Shown piece after piece: positions 7,918-15,737 of a stretch of DNA of 64,000 nt (position 1 is the stretch's first letter; every line of letters starts with the position of its first letter). Location of the stretch: positions 62,001 to 126,000 of the forward strand of contig CAJTIU010000007.1 in NCBI GenBank assembly GCA_910576335.1. Direction: 5' to 3'. The position numbers were made by a program, and so were the translations under genes. The DNA comes from Lachnospiraceae bacterium (GTDB lineage: Bacteria; Bacillota; Clostridia; Lachnospirales; Lachnospiraceae). The notes beneath the pieces were generated by a model that saw only the letters and a program-made list of their open reading frames with translations, did no database searches and was not told where the DNA came from.

Positions 7918-9246
7918 ATGGCTGAGTATTTAGACTTTTTTAACAGATATATTATGGGTGTTACCGAGATATCTATCCAGCTGTATTTTCTGGCAAAAAT
8001 CTTGAAAAAGAAAATATGGATTCCATTTTATTTCCTGTTTGCAGTATGTGCGGTGGTTGTCAATGATTTTGTTTCAGTCGGCACGATAACGGGCTTCGTG
8101 GTGTTTGTATTCCTTCTTACGGTATACGGGAGGTTGGTCTGTCGCGCGGATTTTAAGTTTTCTATTTTGTATGCGGCATTGATGAATGAAATCATGCTGC
8201 TCTGCTTTGGGATTGTGAACTCCCTGACGGGTCTTTTATATTCATGGAGACCGGAATTTTTCCATGGTACGGCAGGCATCGCGGTCATGCTGGGCAGCGA
8301 GGCGGCGTCACTTTTGCTGGCAGGGTTTTGTTATTATATGGTATACCGCTATTTTTCCTATTATACAGCAGCGGAAATGCAGCAGATGTTTCTGGTTTTC
8401 ATCCCGATCCTGATGATCTTTATTATGAGTGAGTACATTAATACGATCGCATTTGAGTACGGGTATGAGCTTATAGGGGAGGAAGAACCTTACATGTATC
8501 TGTTCAACCACTGGCAGCTACTCGTCATGCAGTTTTTTGGACTTTTAAGTGTGTTCTGCATCCTGTTCTCTTATAAGAAATTGCAGCAGAATTTCCGCCT
8601 TAGCACAGAATTATCATTACTGGAGCAGGAAGAACATTTCCTGAATCAGTATGTAGAGGAGGCGAAGACCCGTTACGATGAAACAAAGTCATTCCGCCAT
8701 GACATCAGGAACCACATCACAGTGGTAAAAAATCTCTTGCAGAGCGGGAACGTGGAGGAAGCTGTAACCTATATGGAAGATATGGATGATATGGCAGAAA
8801 AAATGTCATTCCCCTGCAGCACCAATAACCCGGTAGCGGATATTTTGATGGGAAACAAGCTGGGGATTGCCCAAAGTATGGGGATAGATGTGGACTGCTC
8901 CCTTCTTCTGCCTTACCCCTGTGACCTTAAGGACATTGATATCTGCATTGTCCTGTCAAATGCACTGGATAATGCGATTCAGGCAGTGAAAAGTCCGGAT
9001 GCGGGTATAGAAAGATTTATCCATGTGTCCGGGCGTATCCAGGGGGATTTCCTTATGATAGAAGTGGAGAACAGCTTCCATGGGAAAGGCGCGTTCAAAA
9101 AAGGGACAGGTCTGTCAAATGTAAAAAAGGTAGCCGAAAAATATGGCGGCGCCATGAGTATAGAGACACAGGGGAATGTATTTATCCTGCAGGTGCTGCT
9201 GATCATCCCACAGCATCCAGAAAGCATCTCACAGCAAGTGGATTAA
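7918..9246 (+). CDS. GHKL-domain sensor histidine kinase (AgrC-like)
   Basis: A 442-residue sensor kinase. The first 225 residues contain about six hydrophobic membrane segments, a short coiled helix follows, and the phospho-acceptor region reads KSFRHDIRNHITVVKNLL. The ATPase is of the GHKL type, with N box IVLSNALDNAIQAV and glycine motif GTGLSNVKKVAEKYGG. The start is ATG 7918 with GGGAGG just upstream; the frame opens at 7906 inside that ribosome site. It is co-transcribed with the LytTR regulator 19 bp upstream. The architecture matches AgrC-type peptide receptors. Two small charged proteins lie downstream and may be co-regulated. Confidence 0.9.
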   Translation: MAEYLDFFNRYIMGVTEISIQLYFLAKILKKKIWIPFYFLFAVCAVVVNDFVSVGTITGFVVFVFLLTVYGRLVCRADFKFSILYAALMNEIMLLCFGIVNSLTGLLYSWRPEFFHGTAGIAVMLGSEAASLLLAGFCYYMVYRYFSYYTAAEMQQMFLVFIPILMIFIMSEYINTIAFEYGYELIGEEEPYMYLFNHWQLLVMQFFGLLSVFCILFSYKKLQQNFRLSTELSLLEQEEHFLNQYVEEAKTRYDETKSFRHDIRNHITVVKNLLQSGNVEEAVTYMEDMDDMAEKMSFPCSTNNPVADILMGNKLGIAQSMGIDVDCSLLLPYPCDLKDIDICIVLSNALDNAIQAVKSPDAGIERFIHVSGRIQGDFLMIEVENSFHGKGAFKKGTGLSNVKKVAEKYGGAMSIETQGNVFILQVLLIIPQHPESISQQVD

Positions 9247-9341
9247 CCTGCCGTTTCTCGCTGTCGAAAACCAAAAAAGGGAGCTGTTTGCAAATGTAAA
9301 ACAGTTACCCGGCAATATCAAATGAAAGGAGAAACATACTT

Positions 9342-9920
9342 ATGGCAATGCAGATCAATGGAAATTACGCGCAGTCTAAAACCGACTACGCAGAGAGGGT
9401 GAGGGAGAAGCAGGCAGCCCTGAAAGCGGAAAAAGCAAAAGAAGCAAAGGAAACAAAAGAAGCTGCAGAAGAAAAAGGATCAGGTAAGCTGTCTGAACCA
9501 CAGGATGTATACATCAGAAGTGAAAAGTCGGGGAAGGAGCCCGTCGGACTGTACCGGATAGGACAAGACGAGAACGGCGGCCGGAAAATCTTTTTTGAAG
9601 ATCCGGATAAAGCAGACCGTGCGGATGGAAAGGAAGAACCGAAAGCAGAGAAAGCAGATGGTAAAAAGCCTAAGGTAGACGGGGACAGCCAGGGAAAGCC
9701 GGCAGAAGTTTGTATCGGCAATACAGATAAGGTAGACCGGGAGATCGAAAAACTGAAAGAGAAGAAAAGGGAGCTGGAGCAGCAGATCCGGTCGGCCTCC
9801 GGGGATGAAAGAAAGATCCGGGAGCTAGAGAAAAAACTGGCGCAGGTAGAGCAGGAATTAAGCCAGAAGGACAATGATACGTACCGGAAGCAGCATTCTG
9901 AATTTTCCCGGCTGGCATAA
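9342..9920 (+). CDS. Hypothetical charged coiled-coil protein
   Basis: A 192-residue, Lys/Glu-rich cytoplasmic protein without signal peptide or membrane segment. Residues 20-60 are an alanine/lysine-rich helix, residues 60-90 hold a more conserved-looking block (VYIRSEKSGKEPVGLYRIG), and residues 125-180 form a leucine-spaced coiled coil (REIEKLKEKKRELEQQIRSA) reminiscent of FlxA-like proteins. I cannot assign a function. Ribosome site AAAGGAG lies upstream of ATG 9342. The next gene starts 18 bp after its stop, so the two form a pair, 95 bp behind the AgrC-like kinase. Confidence 0.7.
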   Translation: MAMQINGNYAQSKTDYAERVREKQAALKAEKAKEAKETKEAAEEKGSGKLSEPQDVYIRSEKSGKEPVGLYRIGQDENGGRKIFFEDPDKADRADGKEEPKAEKADGKKPKVDGDSQGKPAEVCIGNTDKVDREIEKLKEKKRELEQQIRSASGDERKIRELEKKLAQVEQELSQKDNDTYRKQHSEFSRLA

Positions 9921-9938
9921 ATCAAGGGAGGGATCATT

Positions 9939-10445
9939 ATGCATGCGAAAACGATGGAAGGCCTTGCAGGGGCAAGCATGAATATGAAAATGATGAATAC
10001 GCCTTTCCGCGTCTACCAGGAAGCAGAAAGGAGAGGCGATACATCTGTCATGGAGCGGGCAATGGGGTATGTTGGTGAGACCGCAGATAAAGCAGAGGAC
10101 TATCAGAAGAAAATTGAAAAGGGAATGAAGGAAGAAGCAAAGGAGGCGCGGGAAAAAGCGAAATCAGAGCAGGAAAACGCTGTCCGGAAGCGAAAAGAAG
10201 AACGCGGGGAACAGGAAAAGAGAATAGCGGAAAGCAGGAATGGGAACACAGATACAGTCAGCATCAGTGAAAACGGGAAGGCAATACTGGGTGATAGATC
10301 TGATCTGGCTCAGGCTCAGGCTGGTACGGTAAGCAATATGCCTGTAGAAACAGCAGATGCTGTTAAGACAGAGCCGGTAATCTATACGAAAACCGGAGAA
10401 GCCGCCAAGTCGGAATCCGGTACGAATATTTCTGTTTCTGCATAG
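9939..10445 (+). CDS. Hypothetical charged helical protein
   Basis: A 168-residue protein, second of the pair after the coiled-coil gene. The N-terminal 50 residues are helical and methionine-rich (MKMMNTPFRVYQEAERRGDT), the middle 50 are a Lys/Glu helix (KEEAKEAREKAKSEQENAV), and the last 70 are low-complexity with the phrase DTVSISENGKAILGD. No signal or membrane segment. Ribosome site AGGGAGGG precedes ATG 9939, and a strong terminator follows at 10457. The phrase VSISENGK recalls short motifs in flagellum-linked proteins of Clostridia, but no flagellar gene is nearby, so the function stays unknown. Confidence 0.68.
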   Translation: MHAKTMEGLAGASMNMKMMNTPFRVYQEAERRGDTSVMERAMGYVGETADKAEDYQKKIEKGMKEEAKEAREKAKSEQENAVRKRKEERGEQEKRIAESRNGNTDTVSISENGKAILGDRSDLAQAQAGTVSNMPVETADAVKTEPVIYTKTGEAAKSESGTNISVSA

Positions 10446-10456
10446 AAGGAATTGAT

Positions 10457-10494
10457 CCCTGGCAGCAAAGCTGCCGGGGAAAATATGTTTTTTT
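10457..10494 (+). terminator. Intrinsic terminator after the coiled-coil gene pair
   Basis: A 10-bp stem (CCCTGGCAGC / GCTGCCGGGG, one T-G wobble) closes on an AAA loop, and after a short A-rich gap a run of seven T follows (10488-10494). It lies 11 bp after the stop of the second coiled-coil gene and would end the operon that starts with the LytTR regulator or the pair. Confidence 0.75.
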
Positions 10495-10528
10495 CAACTG
10501 TTCGAAAGATTTAAATAGGAGAAGAAAA

Positions 10529-10927
10529 ATGAATAAGAAAAAATGGATACGTATTGTGTCGGTTTATTCGATGATATACACGGCAATCACATTGTTGAAC
10601 AGTGTTTTGTATCTTTGCAATGGTACTTATGAAGATCCAAGCGGGAACTGGCACGAATTAGACAGGGCTATGATTCTTTTGATTGGGATAGCAGCATTTG
10701 AACTGTGTACGAATCTGCCTGTTAAGCCTTTGGTTCTTAGATATGTGTCTGCGTATATCCCCTCCTTGTTGTTAGCGTTCGCATATGTCTGGTTTACCGG
10801 ACTGCGGGAACCACTGGCAAAAACAGCATACAGGGATATTTGGATTAACTTTACAAGCCTTTTTGTGCTGCTGTCTATCATCAATACTGCCGTTCATGCT
10901 TATAAGAAAAAGAGAGGACAGTTTTGA
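10529..10927 (+). CDS. Small multi-pass membrane protein, function unknown
   Basis: A 132-residue protein with four predicted membrane segments, roughly residues 8-28, 46-64, 70-90 and 106-124, joined by short loops; a Trp-rich loop (GNWHELDRAM) sits between the first two. The basic N-terminus (MNKKKWIRI) suggests it faces the cytoplasm. AGGAG precedes ATG 10529. I recognise only a general DUF-type membrane protein of Clostridia. It stands alone behind the terminator at 10457, with gene debris downstream. Confidence 0.65.
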   Translation: MNKKKWIRIVSVYSMIYTAITLLNSVLYLCNGTYEDPSGNWHELDRAMILLIGIAAFELCTNLPVKPLVLRYVSAYIPSLLLAFAYVWFTGLREPLAKTAYRDIWINFTSLFVLLSIINTAVHAYKKKRGQF

Positions 10928-11114
10928 CTCTGTAATGCTTTGGTGGAGCGATAAATTTGGCAGGGGAATAGGTTATCAAAGGGAAGTTTCATTTGCCAGA
11001 AATGCCGGAAGAATTAGAGGAATTAAAAACACGCTTGCGGATAGAATTAGACAGATTACAGTGCGGGAAGGATCCATTATTATAAAACGGATTCGGAAAT
11101 AGAGAGGAAATATT

Positions 11115-11324
11115 TTGCAGGCAGACGGACAGGAAGGAATCTGTATTGCGGAACTTGACTTAAAGCAGCTGCGCAATTATCGTGAAAAAGAGGTGCACGG
11201 AAATGCATATCGGCATCCGAAGAAGTATGGAATGCTGGTTGATGCAAAAATTGATAAACCGTTCGTCAGAAATGATTATAGAGAGAAAGAGAGGGCAACC
11301 CAGAATTTATGGAGGAGAATATGA
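11115..11324 (+). pseudogene. C-terminal fragment of a carbon-nitrogen hydrolase
   Basis: About 60 codons encode DGQEGICIAELDLKQLRNYR, then REKEVHGNAYRHPKKYGMLV and PFVRNDYR. This is the C-terminal tail of nitrilase-superfamily amidohydrolases. The catalytic Glu-Lys-Cys portion is absent. The frame ends in TGA overlapping the ATG of the following GNAT pseudogene. Upstream, 10928-11114 holds another unrecognised scrap (a frame reading MPEELEELKTRLRIELDRL). Both look like leftovers of deletions. Confidence 0.6.
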
Positions 11325-11773
11325 AAGAGTATAAATATGTCACTTTAAGGCAGCAGCCAGAATTAAAGGACAGGGCGGCCGAATGGTTTCATTGCAAATG
11401 GGGAGTACCACAGGAAGCGTACCTTGAATGTATGGAATTATATCTTGACAATGAAACCGAGTATGGCTAGTATCTCTGTTTCGATGAGGACAGAATCATC
11501 GGAGGTCTTGGAGTAATTGAAAATGATTTTCATGACAGAAAAGACCTCGCACCGAATGTCTGCGCCGTGTATACAGAGGAAGAATTTCGCTGCAAAGGAG
11601 TTGCAGGACATTTGCTTGATATGGTTGTAGATGATTTAAAATCGAAAGCGATAACCCCGATTTATTTGCTTACTGACCATACAGGCTTTTATGAGAGATA
11701 TGGTTGGGAATTTTTGTGTCTGGTCCAGGGAAATGATGAACCCGAAATGTCAAGAATGTATATCCACAGATAA
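11321..11773 (+). pseudogene. GNAT acetyltransferase with in-frame TAG
   Basis: The 150-codon frame from ATG 11321 (ribosome site GGAGGAG) reads as a complete GNAT acetyltransferase: an N-terminal helix, the central RIIGGLGVIENDFHDRKDL strand, the acetyl-CoA loop EEEFRCKGVAGHLLDMVV and the C-terminal YERYGWEF. A single TAG at 11468-11470 interrupts it after ETEYG. Relatives usually have Trp there, so TGG changed to TAG. Internal restart at ATG 11567 would give only the C-terminal half. All other parts are intact, so inactivation looks recent. Confidence 0.78.
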
Positions 11774-11827
11774 CTTCCAGTTGTCGTTTCACTGAAGGGA
11801 TATTACAAGAATAGGAAGGAGCTGCGG

Positions 11828-12166
11828 ATGATGAAAAAGATGTTGATTCTGATTGGTCTTTTGGCGACACTGCTTACAGGGTGTGGGAAAACGGATATTG
11901 TCAAAACGTATGAGAAGTCAGAGGATGCCGGGATTACAGTCACATATTATGAAATAGATAACGGAACATGGAAATGTGATGGTGTAACATATCAATTTAG
12001 ATTGGAGTTAAGCGGCAGAATGCCCAACGCTGAATCAGATAGTTATTATACTGTTCTTACGGACAATAAGAATTTAACTTTCGAGGATGTCTCAAAAAGT
12101 CTGTATGGCAGTTTACTTGAGGATAGTAAGATTATGGAAGGCTCTATTATTGTAGAAATGAGATAA
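11828..12166 (+). CDS. Small lipoprotein, function unknown
   Basis: A 112-residue secreted lipoprotein. The signal peptide (MMKKMLILIGLLATLLTGC) ends in the lipobox LTGC with Cys19, so the mature protein is tethered to the outer face of the membrane. The remaining 93 residues look like a small beta-rich domain (TVTYYEIDNGTWKCDGVTYQ), with one further Cys. GAAGGAGC lies 6-9 bases upstream. I cannot name the family. It sits among decayed genes and is transcribed in the same direction as its neighbours. Confidence 0.72.
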   Translation: MMKKMLILIGLLATLLTGCGKTDIVKTYEKSEDAGITVTYYEIDNGTWKCDGVTYQFRLELSGRMPNAESDSYYTVLTDNKNLTFEDVSKSLYGSLLEDSKIMEGSIIVEMR

Positions 12167-12194
12167 AAATCCAGTTGATCGAGGTAACTATATT

Positions 12195-12503
12195 ATGGAG
12201 AGAAATACAAAATACAAACCAGATCATTTGTGCATTGTAATATTCACGCTTTGTTTATCCGTGAGGTTTGTAGAATATTTTCTGATCGAAACAGATCAAA
12301 CGGCTATTGGAGAAAATGTGCTTCATAAAGTAGTTGGTATTATCATATTAGCTTTGGTATTAAAATGGGTAAATCTTTCATGGAGCGATATTGGATTTCA
12401 AAGAAACGGTTTTGCAGGCGGCATTTTGAAAGGATTGTTGTTGGATTTCCTTTGTTTTTGTGTTGGTGATTGCAAGAACAGAAAAGGATTAAGTAGTTGC
12501 TAA
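12195..12503 (+). pseudogene. CPBP-family membrane protease, N-terminal remnant
   Basis: The first 80 residues (membrane segments plus VLKWVNLSWSDIGFQRNGFA and GGILKGLLL) match the start of CPBP-family intramembrane proteases of the CAAX-protease type. After GLLL the frame breaks: restoring one G gives GFPLF, and a further shift gives VFVLVIARTEKD before a stop. The core with the catalytic EExxxR and histidine motifs is missing. This is therefore a truncated, frameshifted remnant. GGAG-like sequence precedes ATG 12195. Confidence 0.6.
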
Positions 12504-12536
12504 ATTTCCGTTGTGGGATAAAGGAGGAGAAGTTCA

Positions 12537-12665
12537 ATGAACGATTTAAAAGAATTAGAGAAGCTGATGAAAGAGCATCCTATCATTATTGTTGTAACAT
12601 TGGCGGCGATGGCTGCAGGCGCAATGTTGGGAGCGGTCGCGTTTTATCAGGGGTGGTTAGGATGA
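12537..12665 (+). CDS. Small single-pass membrane protein (42 residues)
   Basis: A 42-residue protein with a charged cytoplasmic start (MNDLKELEKLMKEHP) and one membrane helix (IIIVVTLAAMAAGAMLGAVA) ending FYQGWLG. It has an excellent ribosome site, AAGGAGG (12521-12527), 9 bases before ATG 12537. Coding is supported by the strong site and the clean amphipathic-then-hydrophobic layout. No family recognised; it could be a leader or small regulator, or the tail cistron of the broken CPBP gene upstream. Confidence 0.55.
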   Translation: MNDLKELEKLMKEHPIIIVVTLAAMAAGAMLGAVAFYQGWLG

Positions 12666-12774
12666 AGAAAGCTGAACTTTCATAACTGGGTCAGCATTTA
12701 TTCCCGCGAGCAACGAGCCAAGCGGGCATGTAGATTATAGATAACGCACTGCGAACAGGGAGGAATCGAAATTT

Positions 12775-13341
12775 ATGAGCTCAATACTACAATCAACACG
12801 AAACACGCGCGCGCTGCCTACGGGGGAAATCCGATATATCAGAAGTGATGTTCCGGAGAATTTATCGGATAAGGAAATTCGGTGGCTGTTGGAGAATCAT
12901 ATCATCACAATTGTAGATTTGCGGTCAGATGAAGAAGCAGCCGAAAAACCATGTATTCTTAAGGAACAGAAAGGATTCAGATACTTTCATCTCCCGGTAA
13001 CAGGAGGCGGCGATACTCCAAAGTCGCTTGAGCATCTGCATACTATATATCAACAGATGGTGGATGAACAGATGGAGAAGATTATCGATACGATCATGAA
13101 TGCAGAATCCGGAGTTCTGTATTTCTGTACGGCAGGTAAAGACCGTACAGGCGTTGTATCAGCAATTATTTTGAAACGGCTTGGATTCAGTGATGAAGTA
13201 ATCATTGATGATTATATGCAATCAAAGGATAATTTAATGGATATGCTTACAGCATATGTTTGTATTCATCCAGAGATAGATATAGAAATTATTATTCCGC
13301 GTAGAGAAAATATGGAGCGATTACTGAAGCAGTTATCATGA
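12775..13341 (+). CDS. Tyrosine/serine protein phosphatase
   Basis: A 188-residue cytoplasmic phosphatase of the Y_phosphatase3 type. The catalytic CX5R loop reads CTAGKDRTG with nucleophile Cys118 and Arg124, and IVDLRSDEEAAEKP is the conserved strand that precedes it. The overall length is shorter than the roughly 250 residues of many relatives because the N-terminal helical insert is reduced. Start ATG 12775 follows GGGAGGAA. Its stop overlaps the region just before the GNAT/YoaP gene (14 bp gap), so the two are probably co-transcribed. The substrate is unknown. Confidence 0.85.
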   Translation: MSSILQSTRNTRALPTGEIRYIRSDVPENLSDKEIRWLLENHIITIVDLRSDEEAAEKPCILKEQKGFRYFHLPVTGGGDTPKSLEHLHTIYQQMVDEQMEKIIDTIMNAESGVLYFCTAGKDRTGVVSAIILKRLGFSDEVIIDDYMQSKDNLMDMLTAYVCIHPEIDIEIIIPRRENMERLLKQLS

Positions 13342-13355
13342 GGAGACAATCGATT

Positions 13356-14111
13356 ATGGAACTTGTAAAACTGACACACGAAAATATTGATAAGGAACAC
13401 ATTTGCTGCGCCATATCCAATAACAAGGATATTCAGGTCATATCCAAAAAGAACTGGCTTAAGGAGCGTCTGGACGAAGGACTTGTATTCTTAAAAGGCA
13501 ATGTCCGGGGAAAATGCTTCATTGAGTATATCCCAGCGGAATACGCATGGGCGCCTGTCGAGGCGGAGGGTTATATGTACATTGACTGCCTGTGGGTATC
13601 CGGACAGTTCAAGGGGCACGGATACTCGAACCTCCTGCTGGATGCATGTATCCGCGACAGTAAAGCGCAGGGGAAAAAGGGGCTTGTGATCCTGTCCTCC
13701 AAAAAGAAAATGGGATTCCTCTCTGACCCAAAGTATATGGGCTATAAAGGATTTCAGACAGCGGATACGACGGAGCCTTATTTCGAGCTGATGTACCTGC
13801 CCTTTGAGGAGAGCGCCCCGCTTCCCCGTTTCCGGGATAGCGTGCGCGGGTATGAAGATTTGCCGGAAGGGTTTGTGCTGTATTACACAAACCAATGCCC
13901 CTTTACGGCAAAGTATGTACCGCTGCTAGAGGAGATGGCAAAATCCAGGAACGCAGTGTTTCAATCGATACAGCTCCAGACCAGAGAGGATGCGCAGAAT
14001 GCGCCCTCGCCCTTTACAACCTTCTCTCTTTTTTATGATGGGCAGCTTGTGACCCATGAAATCCTGTCGGAGAAGAAATTTGATAAAATTTTAGTGAGCA
14101 AGGGACTGTGA
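13356..14111 (+). CDS. GNAT acetyltransferase with C-terminal YoaP domain
   Basis: A 251-residue protein. Residues 1-150 are a GNAT acetyltransferase domain (YIDCLWVSGQFKGHGYSNLL binds acetyl-CoA), and residues about 165-250 are a YoaP-like, thioredoxin-fold domain with one Cys (NQCPFTAKYVPLLEEMA). I chose ATG 13356, which has GAGGAG 10 bases upstream; ATG 13338 overlaps the phosphatase stop. The acceptor substrate is unknown. A 64-bp piece of this gene (13832-13895) recurs with two mismatches at 17395-17458 as part of a deleted copy. Confidence 0.88.
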   Translation: MELVKLTHENIDKEHICCAISNNKDIQVISKKNWLKERLDEGLVFLKGNVRGKCFIEYIPAEYAWAPVEAEGYMYIDCLWVSGQFKGHGYSNLLLDACIRDSKAQGKKGLVILSSKKKMGFLSDPKYMGYKGFQTADTTEPYFELMYLPFEESAPLPRFRDSVRGYEDLPEGFVLYYTNQCPFTAKYVPLLEEMAKSRNAVFQSIQLQTREDAQNAPSPFTTFSLFYDGQLVTHEILSEKKFDKILVSKGL

Positions 14112-14164
14112 ACAAGCGGCCATGCCTGCATGGACATTTGACTTAAAGGAGAGAAGGGCAGGAG

Positions 14165-14785
14165 ATGAATATATACTATATCGGCGGTTCCCCTTGTGCC
14201 GGGAAAAGCAGCGTGGCTGAAATTCTGTCATGGAGATATGGTTTATACTATTTTAAGGTAGATGATTTTTTGGATAGATATATGCAGGCAGGTGCACGGA
14301 GAAGATGTCCTATCTGCAGGAAAGCAGCTGGCATGAATGCGGAGCAGATCTGGATGCGGGAACCGATACTCCAATGCAGGGATGAATTTGACATCTACAG
14401 GGAAATCTTTGAATTTGTGGCAGCAGACCTGAAGCGGATTGACTGGAAAAGCGGCATTATTACGGAAGGGGCAGCGTATCTCCCGGAATTGATGAAACAG
14501 TCCGGCATTCCGGGCAGCCGTTATATCTCCATTACGCCTACAAAAGAATTTCAGATCTCTCATTATAGAAAAAGAGACTTTGTTGCTTTGGTATTGGAGG
14601 GGTGCAGTGATAAGGAAACAGCTTTCTTAAACTGGATGGACAGAGATATTTTATTTGCCAGGGAAGTACGGAGGCAGTGCCATAAAGAGAATTATGTTTC
14701 AGTCGTAAATGATGGAAACATGGATTTGGATGAACTGGCCGGTTTGGTTTCTGCACACTTTGGGTTAAAATACTTGCATACATAG
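14165..14785 (+). CDS. P-loop NTPase, small-molecule kinase-like
   Basis: A 206-residue protein starting MNIYYIGGSPCAGKSSVAEI, a Walker A motif at the very N-terminus as in zeta-toxin and chloramphenicol-phosphotransferase-like kinases. The following strand-plus-acid YYFKVDDFLDRYM fits the substrate Asp of that group. There are four Cys in MQAGARRRCPICRKAAG that could bind metal or be incidental. The start follows GGAG at spacing about 10. No antitoxin gene is adjacent, so a toxin role is not supported. Substrate unknown. Confidence 0.78.
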   Translation: MNIYYIGGSPCAGKSSVAEILSWRYGLYYFKVDDFLDRYMQAGARRRCPICRKAAGMNAEQIWMREPILQCRDEFDIYREIFEFVAADLKRIDWKSGIITEGAAYLPELMKQSGIPGSRYISITPTKEFQISHYRKRDFVALVLEGCSDKETAFLNWMDRDILFAREVRRQCHKENYVSVVNDGNMDLDELAGLVSAHFGLKYLHT

Positions 14786-14878
14786 ATGAAGTCAAGCGAG
14801 GATGAAGGGGCTGTCGGAATCGCCATACTGGTACAACGGATACAGCAGAGCCGTAAGCTGTCTGGGGAGGAAGTATGA
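14786..14878 (+). pseudogene. 30-codon tail fragment, coupled to the next frame
   Basis: From an ATG directly after the kinase stop, 30 codons read DEGAVGIAILVQRIQQSRKL and end at TGA 14876, overlapping the next start as GTATGA. No ribosome site precedes it. It looks like the C-terminal tail of a lost upstream cistron, perhaps an ABC transporter ATPase given the membrane protein downstream, but this is a guess. Confidence 0.35.
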
Positions 14879-14994
14879 TAGGATTTTATGGAGAGCAAAC
14901 GGATACGTTTTTTATCAGAAGGAGAGTAAGAAACACCCTTCGGGCATCCCTTTATGCCAGAGGCTGCCCCAGCGAAAGCGAGCGTATTCAGTAA
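14875..14994 (+). CDS. Short frame, 39 residues, between coupled cistrons
   Basis: ATG 14875 follows GGGGAGGAAG and opens a 39-codon frame (MIGFYGEQTDTFFIRRRVRN) that ends in TAATG, overlapping the start of the membrane protein. The basic stretch resembles the first cytoplasmic residues of ABC-transporter permeases, so it may be a truncated permease start. It could also be a translated leader that couples translation to the next frame. No family recognised. Confidence 0.35.
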   Translation: MIGFYGEQTDTFFIRRRVRNTLRASLYARGCPSESERIQ

Positions 14995-15623
14995 TGAGCA
15001 GGAAAAGTCATGCGGTCCGGCAGAGAAAGAGGGCAACACTTTGGCGGTACTTTTTCCGGTATCTGATCTGCCATAAGAATTATCTGCTCAATACCGCTGT
15101 GATGTGGTGCGTCGCCTTGGTACTGCCTTATTTCTTAAGAGAAATGGCAGGGCTGTCTGTGGTTCCGGTGGGTTTTGCGATTCTGTCCTTAAATACGCCA
15201 ATCTGTATCCTGCTGTCCTGTGACCCTGATCTGGAGCAGGCAGTCCGTTTCCTGCCTGGGCAGAAAGGTTGCTTTTGCATTCCATACTGCCTGTTTATCT
15301 TCCTTTGTAATATGGCTGCAGATATAATATTCCTCTGTAGCTGGAAGATTCAGAACGGCAGCGTCACTGCCCAAATGATTGCAGGGGCTGTTTTCTTTGC
15401 CCTGCAGAGCGCGGTGTTGTCGGTGCTGCTGGAATGGTTTTATCCCATCCGGGGCATTAAGATTGAAAGCGACCTGTGGCATCATCCGCGGAAATATGTG
15501 GTTCCGGTGGTAATGCTGCTGCTCGCGGGGGCAGTATCTTCCTGTCCGGTGCTGCTGCCTGTGCTGTTGGCTTTACTGGCTGTAGAAGTCACAGTTTTAC
15601 TTTTAATCACAAAGAGGGTTTAA
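14994..15623 (+). CDS. Multi-pass membrane protein, possibly ABC exporter subunit
   Basis: A protein of about 209 residues with five to six hydrophobic segments (LLNTAVMWCVALVLPYFL; FCIPYCLFIFLCNMAADIIF; KYVVPVVMLLLAGAVSSC) and a basic N-terminus rich in Arg. ATG 14994 overlaps the preceding stop as TAATG, and no good ribosome site is visible, so translation may be coupled. The frame is also open upstream to 14802. Length and layout would fit a permease subunit, but no ATPase gene survives next to it, so it may be the last intact part of a decayed transporter. Confidence 0.45.
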   Translation: MSRKSHAVRQRKRATLWRYFFRYLICHKNYLLNTAVMWCVALVLPYFLREMAGLSVVPVGFAILSLNTPICILLSCDPDLEQAVRFLPGQKGCFCIPYCLFIFLCNMAADIIFLCSWKIQNGSVTAQMIAGAVFFALQSAVLSVLLEWFYPIRGIKIESDLWHHPRKYVVPVVMLLLAGAVSSCPVLLPVLLALLAVEVTVLLLITKRV

Positions 15624-15625
15624 TT

Positions 15626-15702
15626 CCCCGCAGCTTGCTGCGCAACAAACTAATGACGAACGAAGTGAGTCTCGCTCTGATACCCCGTAGCTTGCTGCGG
15701 GG
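15626..15702. repeat. Pair of CCCCGYAGCTTGCTGCGGGG hairpins
   Basis: Two copies of a short hairpin lie 40 bp apart: CCCCGCAGCTTGCTGCG (15626-15642) and CCCCGTAGCTTGCTGCGGGG (15683-15702). Each folds as a 7-9 bp stem around TT. They sit right after the membrane-protein stop and before the lipoprotein remnant. They look like a dispersed REP-like palindrome, and could also act as a transcript end. Confidence 0.6.
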
Positions 15703-15737
15703 AGTTTCATTGAAATATTATGAAAAGGAGTGGAGTT

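Noticed and set aside
9386-9979. A long serine/phenylalanine-rich frame of 197 codons on the minus strand
   Set aside because: It is the antisense of the lysine/glutamate-rich coiled-coil gene at 9342, whose codon bias keeps the opposite strand open. No ribosome site and no recognisable protein.
14165-14785. Zeta-type toxin
   Set aside because: The Walker A and fold are similar, but there is no antitoxin gene next to it and no toxin-specific feature I could identify; kept as a generic small-molecule kinase.
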